NCBI GenBank assembly: GCA_945859605.1
Contig: OX243824.1
Span: forward strand, 29,099,948 to 29,163,947
Source of the DNA: Lumbricus rubellus
Lineage: Eukaryota > Annelida > Clitellata > Crassiclitellata > Lumbricidae
Direction: 5' to 3'
DNA: 64,000 bases
Position numbers and translations under genes: made by a program. Under the pieces are notes generated by a model. That model was not told the origin of the DNA, searched no databases, and saw nothing but the letters and a program-made list of their open reading frames with translations. Positions 33,701 to 45,552 of this stretch are shown here, piece after piece (the first letter of the stretch is position 1; each line of letters opens with the position of its first letter).

Positions 33701-34042
33701 GAAGTGTGTCACTGAATGATCAGTGAGTCAGCGAAAGGTTTGAACGTTGATGAAAATGGTCGTATTGAAGTTGTTTGAGAAGGTTGCTTTGATGCAAAAT
33801 AGCCATCACCCTCGTTGAGCGCCATATTGAATTAACGTTTGAAAAGTAAACAGTTACACGCCGGCCTCACAAGATAAACGTTGCCATGACGATAATGACG
33901 TCAGCCGGCCATTTAAACATGATGGCAAAAATTTAAATGGCTTAATGATCACTGATAATAATAGTAATTTTTCTAAACAGAATTGTACTGAATTCTCAAC
34001 GATTCACTTACTACAAATGAAATCCTCAAAACCTCGAGATCA
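30723..34042 (-). mobile_element. Nearly full-length RLE-type retrotransposon K
   Basis: A leader of about 350 bp (33,694-34,042) and one open frame (33,693-30,730) are followed by a 3' UTR of only about 8 bp (CCTTTCAA) before (ATA/AAT)n. There is no terminal hairpin, unlike element O. ATT tracts lie on both sides. Fragments I (7.3-8.9 kb) and N (21.1-21.6 kb) belong to the same family. Confidence 0.85.
30730..33693 (-). CDS. Retrotransposon polyprotein, 987 codons
   Basis: Finger at residues 25-51 (ICSVCHV, H35, VHLHGPR, C51). RT motifs are GGPDGLRPQHILELI, VKLDISNAFNSLCRS, GPQQGDPLGPLLFCL and GYLDDISLGGP. The connector is LGGLGIRRASSLALPAFL. Knuckle CACGTLVTARGTHGLSC and endonuclease RRPDGTTLIPW, LVWDATVVDTLAPSY are present. 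All catalytic-type residues are kept. One oddity is a deletion of about 9 residues near 31,423, in the stretch that reads ALLKAVSFQHASDW in fragment I and RLKAVSAPHAGDW in element O. That may impair function although the frame stays open. Confidence 0.9.
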   Translation of the reverse strand: MNVSDHQSSRCSISSSSSHKTRGICSVCHVSRLIHMKDGNVHLHGPRSKPCLASKKPPLSHLVAVPTALTNSLLKTDNEAVTITSCDNIQQSDIDQRLPDTDSNEHLRHPSLQHNLLRHIPKGARSCTGLLLADVINRLISDPTQQDNWKCLMSFGATILEQPRHGGKRHNLTSTIKKRTSDYFNNWHQKAEEIFDPDQPARSSNNRKTLSNDQYIAAAVSAKLEDGGIKAAAKILCSEEVPAIVCEETFAELCAKHPSPPPDGPPIPAPPNIQPIQVTEEEVRKLIRTFPAGSAGGPDGLRPQHILELINSPDAGPTLVLAITALVNLLLKGSCHELIRPLLFGGTLFALRKKSGGLRPIVIGYFWRRLTSKSANAFAIPRLTSYLSPHQVGVGVPGGAEAAVHATRRFLQTLDTDSILVKLDISNAFNSLCRSRMMSAVNELIPEMAAYCYLAYAEQSHLKYGSFIIQSGVGPQQGDPLGPLLFCLPLQPTLIKLSSPLAFGYLDDISLGGPMAGVAEDIETLEKECADLGLTFNRKKCELIAKDPQMIHNKSFRHFEYIDPDSATLLGAPLSTGAALTRALESSVKDLEKALSRLAIIARHDALLILRHSMGAPKLIYTLRCAPCSNHLELETYDQTLRKGLQIILNIDFTDTQWQQATLPTRLGGLGIRRASSLALPAFLASAAGTSELQSNILCVLKSQPDIHFKNLSSLWQSTAGLSLTEYFPSGVQAKWDNPILEKELSELLLSTTEPSEQHASDWLHCLPITSCGLRLSDEAIRVAVGLRLGANICQPHTCACGTLVTARGTHGLSCTLAFGRVARHAAVNDLIHRSLIRAGFPAVKEPRGMLRSDGRRPDGTTLIPWKAGRCLVWDATVVDTLAPSYLQATAVTAGAAAEIADTRKEQKYLSITATHDFIPLALETLGPINSRGIDLLTDLGRHLSQASDDLRETSFLFQRLSITIQRFNAVAFTGSFVNPMSDLEQG

Positions 34043-34106
<64 letters not shown>

Positions 34107-34128
34107 TTTTTTTTTTTTTTTTTTTTTT
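34043..34128. repeat. (ATT)n with T-run
   Basis: Target tract at the 5' end of element K, merging with the A-tail (minus sense) of the next fragment. Confidence 0.9.
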
Positions 34129-34210
34129 GCCCCGAGGTATACAGGATCCCTCGGGGACTTATCTAGCGCCTAACATAAAATCAAAGTCTGGAACGGCCCT
34201 ACTCATCTTC
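34129..34210 (-). mobile_element. Tail-only fragment with terminal hairpin
   Basis: 82 bp whose first about 70 bp match the 30.5-kb tail-only copy, truncated slightly further upstream. It carries the hairpin at 34,130-34,156. Confidence 0.8.
34130..34156 (-). other. 3'-terminal RNA hairpin, copy 6
   Basis: Perfect eight-base-pair stem, same sequence as copy 5. Confidence 0.8.
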
Positions 34211-34231
34211 TGTTATTATTATTATTATTAT

Positions 34232-35916
34232 AACTTCAACATTTATTGAAAAACCACTCAAGCTGAAAACAAAACAAAAAACAGAAATGTGTTCAAGCAT
34301 AGAGTGCATTGTTATCGTCTCCGGGGTGTGGTGTAAAAGTTCCTCTAAAAGCAACGGCGTTGAAACGCTGTGTACAAATTGAAATCCTCTGGAAGAGGTA
34401 GATTATTTCCCTCGGATCGCCGGAAACAGCGGCACAACGGCGGCCCAACTCCAAGAGAAATTCCCGACCCGCGCGATTGATGGGGCCCAACGTTTCAATA
34501 GCGATCGGCACAAATTCGTGGGAGACAGGAAGCGTGGAATATTTGTTGCATTTTCGATCCGCCGCATGTTCCGCAGCTCCTCCGGATTCCGTTGATGAAA
34601 GATGTAGATAAGAGACAGCACACGTATGGATGGCTGTGAAGTCCCAGGCGATATATTTGCCTCTGGCCCATGGGACGAGGGTGGCCCCGTCTGGTCTTTT
34701 GCCGTCCGTTCTTATCAGGCCTGGAGGCTCTTTAGAACTGGGGATATTCGCCTTCGCGAGTGCCCTCCACACCAAGTCGTTGACCGCAAAGTGTCGGGCT
34801 GTTCTTCCAGTTGAACGTCTGCAGGCCAACCCGTGGTGACCTCTTGAGTCGGTGGTCTCTCCGCATTGACACTGGTGTGGTGTACACAAATCCAAACCAA
34901 GGCGCAGTCCAACGGCCACTCTGATTGCCTCATTGCTTAGATCCAAGCCACAGGCGGTAACAGGAATAGTTGATAGCCAGTCCCCAGCATGAGGGGAGGT
35001 CACCGCAAATAGTCTGGACATGTTGACCGGATCGCTGTAGGCGGCCCATATTGTTGCCCTGTCTACCTCAATCAGTGGTGCATCCCACACGCTCTGCCTG
35101 CTCCAAAGGGACTCTGCGCTGCTCGGCTGGGTGTTCTTGCGGACCTCGAGCAATTCGTCGATGTAGACATCATCCCACTCCTCCTTGCACAGGATCAAAC
35201 TCACGAGTGACTTGGTCGATGCGGCTGATGCCAAATAAGCTGAAGATGCCAGCATCGAGACACGTCTAACTCCGAGTCCACCATCTCTAATTGGGAGTGT
35301 GGCTTGAAGCCATTGGATGTTGTTGAGGCTAATGTTGATGATGTTCTCTAACCCTTTGCGCATCAGATCATCCATTTTCTCGAGCAGTGGATGTCCATGG
35401 CAAGGGGAAGTTCTCAGCAAATAGGTAAGTTTTGCTGCCCCAAAACTTGCCCGCAGCAAAATCAACGCTGACTGGGCTCGAAGGCAGGCCAAGTCCGTCA
35501 CTGCTCGTTCTAGTATCTCGCTGTGCCTGAGCAGCGCCACGTCCAACGCCTCTCCTCGGAACAGTGGAGCCCCCAGCAGGAGGAGCGACTCCATGTTCAT
35601 CCGCTCGAATCCTTCGAATTCTGGCTCCGTTTGTTCCGTCTTTGAATAAAGTTCACATTTCTTGCTATTAAGGCAGATACCCAGCGATGACTCCAAGTCC
35701 TTAATCGAGGCCAAATCCTGCAGTACGTCTTCCTTCTTACCTCCCAACGAGATGTCATCCAGATAGCCAAGCCTGAAACTTGAGCGCATTGCGCGCAGAA
35801 CTGGCTGTAGAGGCAGGCAGAACAGCAGGGGCCCCAAGGGATCACCCTGCTGCGGTCCCATCATCGAGCGAACCACGAAGGAACCAAACTGCAGCTGAGA
35901 TTCTGCTGAATATGCA

Positions 35917-35917
<1 letters not shown>
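34232..35917 (-). mobile_element. RLE retrotransposon P, 5'-truncated with intact frame
   Basis: The 3' UTR is about 60 bp and the frame is open from the truncation point (35,917) to the stop at 34,293. It is a distinct family, shared with copy S at 36.8-39.2 kb. ATT tracts lie on both sides (34,211-34,231 and 35,918-35,967). Confidence 0.85.
34293..35917 (-). CDS. Retrotransposon RT/endonuclease, 5'-truncated (about 540 codons)
   Basis: The frame starts inside the RT (QLQFGSFVVRSMMGPQQGDP) and is open to the ATT junction, so there is no native start. It holds RLGYLDDISLGGKKED (YLDD), connector DGGLGVRRVSMLASSAYL, knuckle CQCGETTDSRGHHGLAC, endonuclease KRPDGATLVPW and IAWDFTAIHTCAVSY, and the usual C-terminal tail FVPIAIETLGPI...QRFNAVAFRGTF. 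RT motifs before QQGDP are missing, so it is not autonomous. Confidence 0.85.
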
Positions 35918-36768
<851 letters not shown>

Positions 36769-39205
36769 GCATTGAAACGTTGTGTGCAAATAGAAAGTCT
36801 CTGGAAGAGGTAGACAGTTACTCTTGGGTCACCGGAAACAGCGGCACAACGGCGGCCCAACTCTAATAAAAATTCCCGACCGGCGCTTTTGATGGGACCC
36901 AATGTTTCAATTGCAATTGGAACAAACTCGTGGGTGACAGGAAGAGAAGAGTATTTGTTACACTTTCGATCCGCAGCATGTTCGGCAGCACCTCCGGATA
37001 CAGTAGATGACAGATGTAGATAGGAGACAGCACAAGTGTGGATGGCTGTGAAATCCCATGCGATGTATTTTCCTCTGGCCCATGGGACGAGGGTGGTATT
37101 TGGTATCTGGTATTTTCCCGTCCGTTCTTATCAGGCCTGGAGGCTCCTTCGAACTCGGGATATTCGCTTTCGCGAGTGCCCTCCACACCAAGTCGTTGAC
37201 CGCAAAGTGTCGGGCTGTTCTTCCAGAAGATCGTCTGCAGACCAACCCGTGGTGTCCTCTTGAGGCGGCGGTCTCTCCGCCCTGACACTGGTGTGGTGTA
37301 CACAGGTCCAAACCCAGGCGCAGTCCAACGGCAACCCGGATTGCCTCGTTGCTTAGATTTAAACCGCAGGCGGTCACAGTAATAGTTAAAAGCCAGTCTC
37401 CCGCATGAGGGGAGGTCACCGCAAATAGCCTGGCCATGTTGACTGGATTGCTGTAGGCGGCCCATACCGCTGCCTTGTCTGCCTCTATCAGTGGACTATC
37501 CCACACGCTCTGCCAGTTCAGCATGGGCTCTGCGCTGCTCGGCTGGGTGTTCTTGCGGACCTCGAGCAGGTCGTCGATGTGAACATCATCCCACTCCTCC
37601 TTGCACAGGATCAAACTCACGAGTGACTTGGTCGATGCGGCTGATGCCAAGTAAGCTGAAGATGCCAGCATCGAGACACGTCTAACTCCGAGTCCACCAT
37701 CTCTAATCTGGAGTGTGGCTTGTAGCCATTGGATGTCGTTGAGGCTGATGTTGATGATATTCTCAAGTCCCCTGCGCATTTGATCGTCCATTTTCTCGAG
37801 CAGTGGATGGTCATGGCATGGGGCAGTTCTCAGCAAATAGGTAAGTTTTGCTGACCCAAAACTTGCCCGCAGCAGGATCAACGCTGCCTGAGCTTGAAGG
37901 CAGGCCAGGTCCGTTACTGCCCGTTCTAGTATCTCGCTGTGCCTGAGCAGCGCCCCGTTTAAGGCCTCTCCTCGGAACAGTGGAGCTCCCAGTAGGAGGA
38001 GCGACCGAATGTCCGTCCGCTCGAATCCTTCGAATGCTGGCTCCGTTTGGTTCGTCTTTGAGTAGAGTTCACATTTCTTACTATTCAAGCAGATACCTAG
38101 CGATGTCTCCAGGTCTTTAATCAATGCCAAATCCGCAGTACGTCGTCTTTCTTTCCTCCCAGCGAGATGTCGTCCAGATAGCCTGGCTGTAGAGGCAGGC
38201 AGAACAGCAGAGGCCCCAAGGGATCACCCTGCTGCGGTCCCATCCTCGAACGAACCACGAAGGAGCCAAACTGCAGCTGAGATTCTGATGAGTATGCCTG
38301 ATGTGTGAAGGCGTTGATCTCCGGTATAGTGTCGTAAACCATCTGCAGCATGACGTCTCTTCGCAAGGTGTTGAATGCGTTTGTGAAGTCAAGTTTAACG
38401 AAGATCTCGTCCTCTGTCATGTTTGTGACGAAGCTTCTTGCCGCATGTACAGTCGCTTCACTGCCTCCTGGTACTGCCACTCCAACTTGCAATGGGGCAA
38501 AGAAAGATTCTAGCCTTCCCAGGGCGTAGCTGTTGGCGCACTTCGCTGCTAGCCTCCTCCAGGCATACCCAATCGCTATTGGTCGAAGGCCTCCTGATTT
38601 TTTAGATAGGGCGATCAAGGTTCCGCCGAAAACAATCTCTCACATTTCTTTCGGGCAGTCTCCTCTAAGCAGCACGTTAATGAAGCTTGTAAGTGTTTGC
38701 AAGAACGACTCTGATGATTCTTTATTATTCAGTAAGTCGAGAAGGTGTTGGGGTCGCAAACCGTCAGGCCCCACAGCGGATCCCTCCGGAAAAGATCGCA
38801 CCGCGTGCGCCACATCCTTTTCCGATGCCTGGTATGGTGTGGTCCGCGCTGCATCTGGTAATTCTGCCAGTTTGAAAGACACCTTGTCCGACGGATGTCT
38901 TTCCTGCATGGCTGCAACGGTTTCTGGTGTCGCCTTGACTGGATAGTCCTGACTGCAGAGGATTCGTGTGGCTGCTTTTATGTTTCCATCTTCCAGTTTG
39001 GCGTTGACTGCTGCCACGAACAACTCCCTCTCAGTGGCGCATTTACCGTCGTATCCTGTGTCGAGCTCTTCTCCAACATCCGACCTCACAAAAGCGGACT
39101 CGGGCGCTCCAATTCACGATACAATTGCAATCACACAGCTTAAAGTCCAAATAAACCGGCACATTCCCTCCGTGCGGAAATCGGCGTTCCGCAAGCGATA
39201 TCTTG
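36769..39205 (-). pseudogene. RLE retrotransposon S, multiply broken
   Basis: Same family as P. In minus order: upstream domain (AAVNAKLEDGNIKAATRIL near 39,000), VGPDGLRPQHLLDLL, nonsense TGA at 38,640-38,642, GGLRPIAIGYAWRRL, VKLDFTNAFNTLRRD and MGPQQGDPLGPLLFCLPL. Next is an in-frame loss of about 11 residues before GYLDDISLGGKK, then a frameshift near 38,130, connector, knuckle with a changed residue (CQGGE instead of CQCGE), and a small insertion near 37,100 that breaks the frame before RPDG. The 3' end is replaced by R. The 5' truncation near 39,205 is followed by ordinary sequence, not ATT. Confidence 0.85.
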
Positions 39206-39867
39206 AATGACGTAAATAATAATAGTCCCTAACTAAGTCCTTGGGTGATTGAAGTAGGCCTACCTCTTCAAAAAAATATAAGACAATTTTATTATTATCA
39301 TTGTAGCATTAGCCTGTTCACTGTTGCTTCGTCAGCTGCCGCAGGTTGTCTCTTTACCTGCAGCGGCCCGCTCCTCCTTGCTTTGTTACATGTTTAATGG
39401 CACTGATCAGAGATTATTAGATTCGCCTTCCAGGCTTCGTCCTTGGGACTGGCGCTGGCAGAATGCGACCAGTGGGGAGTTCACTCGCTCTTCCTCGCGA
39501 CGGCATCCCTTTATAGCTGTACTACCCGGCGTTGCCGGGAAATTTTGGTTTTTCGCTCCACCCGGTAACGTTCGCGTTGCTGCCTCACCACACTCCAATA
39601 ATATTTATTTGTTGTTATTGCGGCTATGTTTTTTCTTACCTTGCAATCTTTACACGGTCACACTGGATATCATTATTTAATAATGTTATTTATGTGTGTC
39701 CATCGATAGTGGCCACGCCAACGACCTGAATAAATTACGTAAGAAATGACGTCGTAAAAATAACTCAAATATCGCTGAGTGTTAAATTCTTTCGTGATAA
39801 CAATGTATAAGACATTCATTCCTCTCTCCCAAGATTCCCTTCAATCACACAAGGTGGTCTAGCGGCT
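39206..39867. other. Unassigned sequence
   Basis: No supported gene. At 39,516-39,545 the string TAGCTGTACTACCCGGCGTTGCCGGG resembles the start of the dispersed repeat at 43.5 and 57.9 kb. Confidence 0.4.
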
Positions 39868-39995
39868 TCAAGATGTTAATGGTATGGAGCAGACCTGCTG
39901 ACCGGAGCGGTTGAAGCTAGGTGACATGGCGAGAGACAGACTCAGACAAAGAGTGGCGTCGGACTCCTACGGGCAAGGTTATTGATGTTGATGAT
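39868..39995 (+). pseudogene. RTE-like 3'-end remnant
   Basis: It reads MLMVWSRPADRSG and later GETDSDKEWRRT-like pieces, with a TTGATGTTGATGATG tail. It resembles the reverse complement of 11,790-11,860. Confidence 0.4.
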
Positions 39996-40374
39996 GTAGA
40001 GTTGTAGACCGTTAATGGCATCTTAATTTCGCGTTAAGCCCTAATCAACGCTTCAAAATATTAAAATGTTCATATCTGGGGTTTTGAAGTGAATCGAGAG
40101 CTGAAAATAGTCGCGTTGACCTACAAACTTGCATAAGAATCATTAAAGAATGACATACAAAAAGTATTCGTCAACTAAGTCTACCTGTTCAGAGTCTTTA
40201 GCACAACATAATACATACAAGCACACAAAACGACGAAAGTTGGCAAGCATTCTGCTTTATATTAGTAGATTGCCAGCATCGGCTTCGCTGTGCTGGTTCT
40301 TCCTTTGTGCTCTTACCCTAGGAGGTTTTGCTCCGCGACGCCTTACATGAATAAATAAAGCCCTTCGAAAGAAG

Positions 40375-40803
40375 AATAAATAATAATAACAATATATCTT
40401 CTTTATTGACAATCAATCTGACAGACCGAGAATGATTACAGGTACAGGTCATACGAAATACGGCCCATTGTAGCACGACACGCAGGTCGGCTTTACAGCA
40501 GTCTGTTCGGTGACTTAACACTATTGGCCTAATTAAGTGCTGGGTCACTCCTGGTTCGGCCAATCAAGGAGTGGGATATATAATATATATTTGATGCCCA
40601 TGTACTCATATACTTTAAGCAGAACCATAGTCAAGCAACGCAACAGCAAAGCGCCTAGGGCAGCTAGCAGAACTTTTTTTCATAAATTTTTGCCCTGAGC
40701 GAGGCTTGAACTTGATCGCGATAATGACAACTAAGTTGATCGACCACTCTCTCCACTAAGTTGATCGACACGCTCTCTCCACTGAGCTACGGAACCCCCA
40801 AGG
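40375..40803 (-). mobile_element. tRNA-derived SINE, family alpha, copy 3
   Basis: The minus-sense head GTAGCTCAGTGGAGAGAGCG is A-box-like, and AAGTTCAAGCCTC is B-box-like. The body contains GCCGACCTGCGTGTCGTGC and GTCTGTCAGATTGA and the element ends in AATAAAG. The head holds an internal duplication (GTGGAGAGAG and GTCGATCAACTTAG twice), so it is longer than the other copies. Confidence 0.8.
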
Positions 40804-42215
40804 CTGAACTTGCGACCTGCCAAGCGACACGCGCACCTTACCCATACGGAATCCGACGAAAAAATTGTTGGTTACACTCCGTTACACTATTTTTACTTCA
40901 CTCTCAACTTTAAAAAAGGTTTGTGTGGGTTCTCCCGTTAGCCTACAGTGTTTTTCTCATGGTCCGAAAGAATGAATCCTTCGTTGTTTATCGGATACAG
41001 TGTTTTGAGAGTCAAAAAACGTGAATAGTTCGTGGTATTTGCCGAATATGCGGGCCGACGACGATGTCACGATATAAAGTCTCCCACCCCCATAATACAA
41101 GTCTCCCCGAAACAAGAGTGAAAGACTGAAATCTCGGCATTTTGAAAAATCTTCTGATGTAAGAGCATATATTTCTGGTATCCAACAACCAACATTAACG
41201 GTTTAACCAGCTCATCTTTAAATTTTATGCAACTGTTTTTCGCGCTGAACTTTACTTTGTCGACGGAGGAAAACCCCCCCCCCCCGGAGACTTTATTTAT
41301 GAAAATACTCTCCGGCGCTCGTCGCTGGGTGAACACGACGGCCTGCCCGCGCTGTATTTGATGCTCATAGCCCCTTCTACTTGTATGTTGTCTCCTACCT
41401 CGTTTTCTTTCCCGCCAGATCGGGTCGCGGGTGACCCGATAAACCCAATAGGTATCGGAACAATTCAGGCGGGAATGAGTTAACTGCTCGCTTGCCAAAT
41501 TGCCAATAAAAACAGCAATCCAATTGCCCGATATTTTCATCCTCCCATCGTCATGGAATTACGACCAACCATCGCTGGGGTTACACATATGAAGCGCTCA
41601 TATTACTCCCTCTTCCGTCTTATTATTGTTCTCATTATTATTATTTTTAAATGAATTTTTTTCAGGGGATAGACAGACAACTATGGAAGATGATCATAAA
41701 CTTGAACTTGATTCGTGCAGCCAACCGTCGCAGAACAATGATGGCGGGATGACATGACTTGACAATAAATTTATAACGCACGCAAGGTCACACCGAAATG
41801 TGAATCTAAGGCGCGGATAGTCAGCCGCCAGAGGAAGATGCATTTAGAAGTTGTCACTGCTTGTGCTTGAAAGCCAAGAAGAAGTAGTGAGTTTTAAGGC
41901 GCTTTTTAAAGGAAGGAAGTGAAATTGAGCTTCGAAGAGAGAGCTGAAGCTGATTCCATTCATTGGGTGCAAAGGAATGGAATGCACGCGAGCCCATATG
42001 TTTTGCATAGAGGTTTAGCTAAAATATAATATGTTCTTATCGTCATTGTTGTAAATACGTTGACTGTAAATAATAATAATACTATGAAAAACCTCAAAGA
42101 AGTCTCGATGTCTCCGTCTAATTAAGTTACCATCACCCACGTGCTAAGCTGCAACTAAAGTCCCCCGAGGAGTTAGCCTGCCGCTGCCATCAAGTACTTC
42201 ATCATTTGTACCTAT
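40804..42215. other. Unassigned sequence
   Basis: No supported gene. It includes a C-run at 41,275-41,285 and AT-rich stretches. The minus-strand frame at 41,067-41,540 has no recognisable domain. Confidence 0.4.
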
Positions 42216-42216
42216 A

Positions 42217-43272
42217 TATATGCTATATAGATTTCAGAAAAGATTTTGATAGTATGTGGAAGAGAGGATTGTGGAGAGTCATGCGGCAGTATAGATATCC
42301 GGAAAAAAATCGTAAGAATAATGGAAAAGGCATATAAGGACACCTTCAGTGCAGTAAGGGTGGACGGGCAGTTGACGGACTGGTTCGAGACAATTGTTGG
42401 AGTATTACTGTCACCATTAGGCAAGGGCGCTAGAGAGATCTGAGAAGGGAGCTGTAAATGGAGGCGAGGTGATAAAAGATCTGAGATTTGCAGATGATAT
42501 AGCCCTCATGGCAGAACGAGCAGATGGATTACAAGAAGCAATAAACAAGGTCACGGAGAGGAGCATGGAGATGGGTATGAGAATAAATGAGCAAAAACTG
42601 AATGTCAGTACCCTGGAAAAGGGAATACGAAATTTCAGATAGGGATACACGGCCACCAACTGGGACAAACTGAGAATTTCGTATATCTAGAAGGAAGCAT
42701 CAGTACCGAAAAGGACTCAACGGAGGATGTAGTGAGAAGAATAGGGCTGGCAAGAGGGATACTGCGGGCAATGGGGAAGATGTGGAGTTCAAGGAAAATC
42801 GAGAGAGCAACAAAAGTGCAGATATATGAAACACTGGTGCAGATTATACAACGCAAAAACCTGGACGTTGAGAGAAGAGCAAAAACGACGGCTGAGAGTC
42901 TTCGAAATGACATGCCTGCGAAAAATAGGTGTTGCAAGAAGAGATAGGATAAGACACACAATGATCTATGATAGATTGAACATCAAACAGGATATAATTG
43001 ACAAAGTGAGGAATAGAAGAATGCGATACTTTGAACATATGTCAAGGATGGGAAGCAAAAGATATCCAAAGATAGCGCTCACCGGATATGTACATAGGAA
43101 AAGATGAAAGGGGAGACCAAAGAAAAGATGGATCGACACGATAAGAGAGGACTGTGAAACAATGAGAATGTCAATACAGGAGGCAACGCATGTGGCACAG
43201 GATAGACAAAAGTGGAGAGCTACCATGAAAGAGCGGCTGACGCGTGCTGAAGGCATCGCCGGATGGCCATAA
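42217..43272 (+). pseudogene. RTE-like non-LTR polyprotein remnant
   Basis: Order: SAVRVDGQLTDWFET, a damaged RQG region, LRFADDIALMAERADGLQ (catalytic FADD kept), MGMRINEQKL, ENFVYLEGSI, VRRIGLARGILRAM, KTWTLREEQKRRLRVFE, YFEHMSRMGSKRYPKI, GRPKKRWIDTIRED and QKWRATMKERL. Several frame changes and a stop after HRKR make it a pseudogene. N-terminal endonuclease and early RT blocks are missing. Confidence 0.85.
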
Positions 43273-43505
43273 GTAAGTATATTTGGAAACACGTAGTAAG
43301 TAGTAAGTATACAGTTCGACTAGAGTCATTTCGTACTTTTTGGTTTTGTCTATTTCAATTATAGGATTGTTTTTCGTTTTTAAAGTACGGTTCTTTGCTT
43401 TTTGTTGTCTACCGAAATGTAAAACGATGATTTCGGATCCGTGTTACACGCAGTCTGTGCTGTGTTCACCGCTATCTTTTTGAGAAGTCCTTCCATTTTT
43501 ATTAG

Positions 43506-43960
43506 TATACTAGCTGTACCCAGCCACGCGTTGCTGTGGCAGAAAAGACCTCCTCTTCCCCTCCCCCTCCTTCTCCCCTCCCCTCCCCTTTCCACCGCTC
43601 CTTTCCTCCCTCACACCGTCGTTTACTGACAGCGGATAGAGCCCAAGAATGTTGGAAGGCCGTAATGAAATTATTTATCGACTCGCTTATGACGTCACGG
43701 GACGCGACCTCATTCATGTTTCGTCACTGTGTTTCGATGCAAGCGTGCGGTTTGGTTGAATTTGCAAATGGCGGTCGAACGGACTGCAAAGTTCACTTTT
43801 GTGGAAATGATTGGGTTTTTTTCGGGGAAAAAAATGTTGTGACCCGGTGCTATTGGAATGGAAGGTTTTGGTAAATTTTCAAAACAATTGGTGCGTAACT
43901 TTCGGCGTTATCGTGACCGCACTATTGCAAAGTTTCATTTTTATTTATATAGATTATCTA
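43506..43960 (+). repeat. Dispersed repeat starting TAGCTGTACCCAGCCACGCG, copy 1
   Basis: It starts with TAGCTG-x-ACCC-x-GCCACGC and TTGCTGTGGC, then a short (CCCCT)n tract, then GGAAGGCCGTAATGAAAT, GAATTTGCAAA and GGTTTTGGTAAATTTTCAAA, ending TTTATATAGAT. The same block order occurs at 57,912-59,035. Class unknown to me. Confidence 0.65.
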
Positions 43961-44110
43961 TTTAAAAAAAATGAAATTAGGAATATGAAATTCTTCCAAT
44001 CCGCTCCGGTATTTACCGCTGCTCATTTTGCTCGATAAGTCGATAACTACGAATTGGTGTTGTTGTTTCCACGTCTCCTCGCATAGACTCCTCTTTAGAC
44101 ATGTCCGTAC

Positions 44111-44690
44111 TTACGTGATCGTTATAGATATGGGCAACATTCTTCCTGTCTTGGGGAAATAAGCAAATAAAGTTTGCCTTCTCTCTGATAGTCTGTCTAG
44201 GACTCTAGGCAATTTTAAATAATTTTGTTGGATGTATAAACAAACCACGTTACTTTGCCTGCCTCTGATATAATACGTTTCGCGTTTGTGCTGCTTCTCT
44301 AACTGCAAATCGTTGAAAATCATCAAGTTCTTCTTTTCACGGCTCAAATCTCTCGGATCCTGCGCATCTTCAGAGGATTCATAAAAGCTGCTGCATTCGA
44401 TATCCGACTTGTCTCTTACATTTTTAGACATCTTTTCTACAACGCATCCTGGAGGAATATCAAGTTTCATTATCTCGTCTCGAAAGGCAATTTTTATTCG
44501 ATTGCCTTCTTAAGAATTTTGTACTCCGGTTGATATGAGCAACATTCTTCCTGTCTTGGGGAAATAGAGATTTTCCGAATATTTCTAAATTGCTACAGTC
44601 GAGCCACCCGGGTCTCAAAAGTAAGTTTAACAATAACGTCGTCTTACCGCAACTTTCCTACTATTACACGTCTTATACTTCTAGGTAGTA
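44111..44690 (-). pseudogene. Polinton/Maverick packaging ATPase remnant
   Basis: In minus sense a Walker-A-like SCGKTTLLLNLLLRPGW lies near 44,620-44,660. After frame damage come MKLDIPPGCV, the Walker-B-like KKNLMIFNDLQLEK, RGRQSNVVCLYIQQNYLK and KLPRVLDRLSERR. This order matches the FtsK/HerA-type genome-packaging ATPase of Polintons and adintovirus-like elements. The strict GKT and hydrophobic-D features are partly altered and at least one frameshift separates the halves. It is not functional. Confidence 0.7.
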
Positions 44691-44899
44691 GGTTGCTATT
44701 AAATATTTTAGACGGTAAATCATTCCACGTGTCTTTTGCATCCATTTTTAATATATAAACGTTCTACATGTAGCCTATATTCAAAGCGAAATGTATTGCG
44801 TTGAGTGTAAAAGACACACCGAAACTAAAGAAATACGAGATGCCGTAACGAAGAATGGGAGATCTATGCGGGAAGACCAAAACGCAATTCGTAAAAGGA

Positions 44900-45255
44900 A
44901 CCGCCATGAAAGGTGGAGTTAGTTCGTTAAATTCTATTACCAGTAACATAAAGCTGCTTTGGGCTAAGTTTCCCGGTGAGATGCATCTTCCAGGGCATTC
45001 TTTTTCCGGCCCCGGTACTAGATTAGATTTAAGACTCAATCCAACGGGACTCCTAATCCTTGGTCTAAACCTGTTGACAGGGTCGATAGCGCCGCGTATT
45101 ATCACGATTAAGCTAACGATAAACACGCTGATACGGCTTCCAGGAACGTTGCCGATAGAGCAGTGATTACTGATTTTAATAATAGTCCTAATCCTAGCTT
45201 GCGAGAGGGCCATAATCAAGCCTATATTATCTATACTAAAGCAAGTCTCACTGGC
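44900..45255 (+). pseudogene. Polinton-type PLA2-like (VP1u-like) domain remnant
   Basis: The motif HLPGHSFSGPGTRLDLRLN resembles the calcium-loop region (LPG...GPG) of the phospholipase A2-like domain found in Polintons and parvovirus VP1. After a frameshift, another frame shows a VDSAAYYHD element followed by a stop, which matches the catalytic His-Asp region of that domain. One frameshift and one stop make it a relic. It lies between the ATPase and integrase remnants, as expected for a Polinton. Confidence 0.6.
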
Positions 45256-45264
45256 CTCGTTAGC

Positions 45265-45509
45265 TACACCGGTAAGCGCGAACGGCATTCGTCTGTTGGA
45301 CACAACGGACTGCGGTTCAAGCCCCGGGCTGGGAGTTGACATTCAGAGATTTAGATTATCTTGGGCTAGCACGTGTGGGACGCATGGTGCAGGCTGCTGC
45401 GGAACGACCTTGGGCAAGTTGCTTACCCATCATTGCCTGCAACGGCAACGGGAAACCACCTCACTCATCTCATTCCCATGGGCATAAAGCCAATGAACCT
45501 GCAGAGCAC

Positions 45510-45550
<41 letters not shown>

Positions 45551-45552
45551 AG
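45265..45552 (+). mobile_element. tRNA-derived SINE, family gamma, with (CAT)n tail
   Basis: The B box GCGGTTCAAGCCCCGGG and an A-box-like GGTAAGCGCGAACGG head are followed by a body with AACGACCTTGGGCAAGTTGC. It ends in about 14 CAT units. The ACCTTGGGCAAGTT core is shared with the beta SINEs here. Confidence 0.65.

Noticed and set aside
40740..40803. Possible genuine tRNA gene (minus strand)
   Set aside because: The head is internally duplicated and followed by the alpha SINE body, so it is a SINE head.
41067..41540. 157-codon minus-strand frame
   Set aside because: No recognisable motif, signal or neighbour support. It crosses a C-run and is likely chance.
44764..45342. 192-codon minus-strand frame
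   Set aside because: It is the antisense shadow of the PLA2-like remnant and the gamma SINE, whose motifs are on the plus strand.
45511..45552. Histidine-rich peptide from (CAT)n
   Set aside because: It is the tail of a SINE, not coding.
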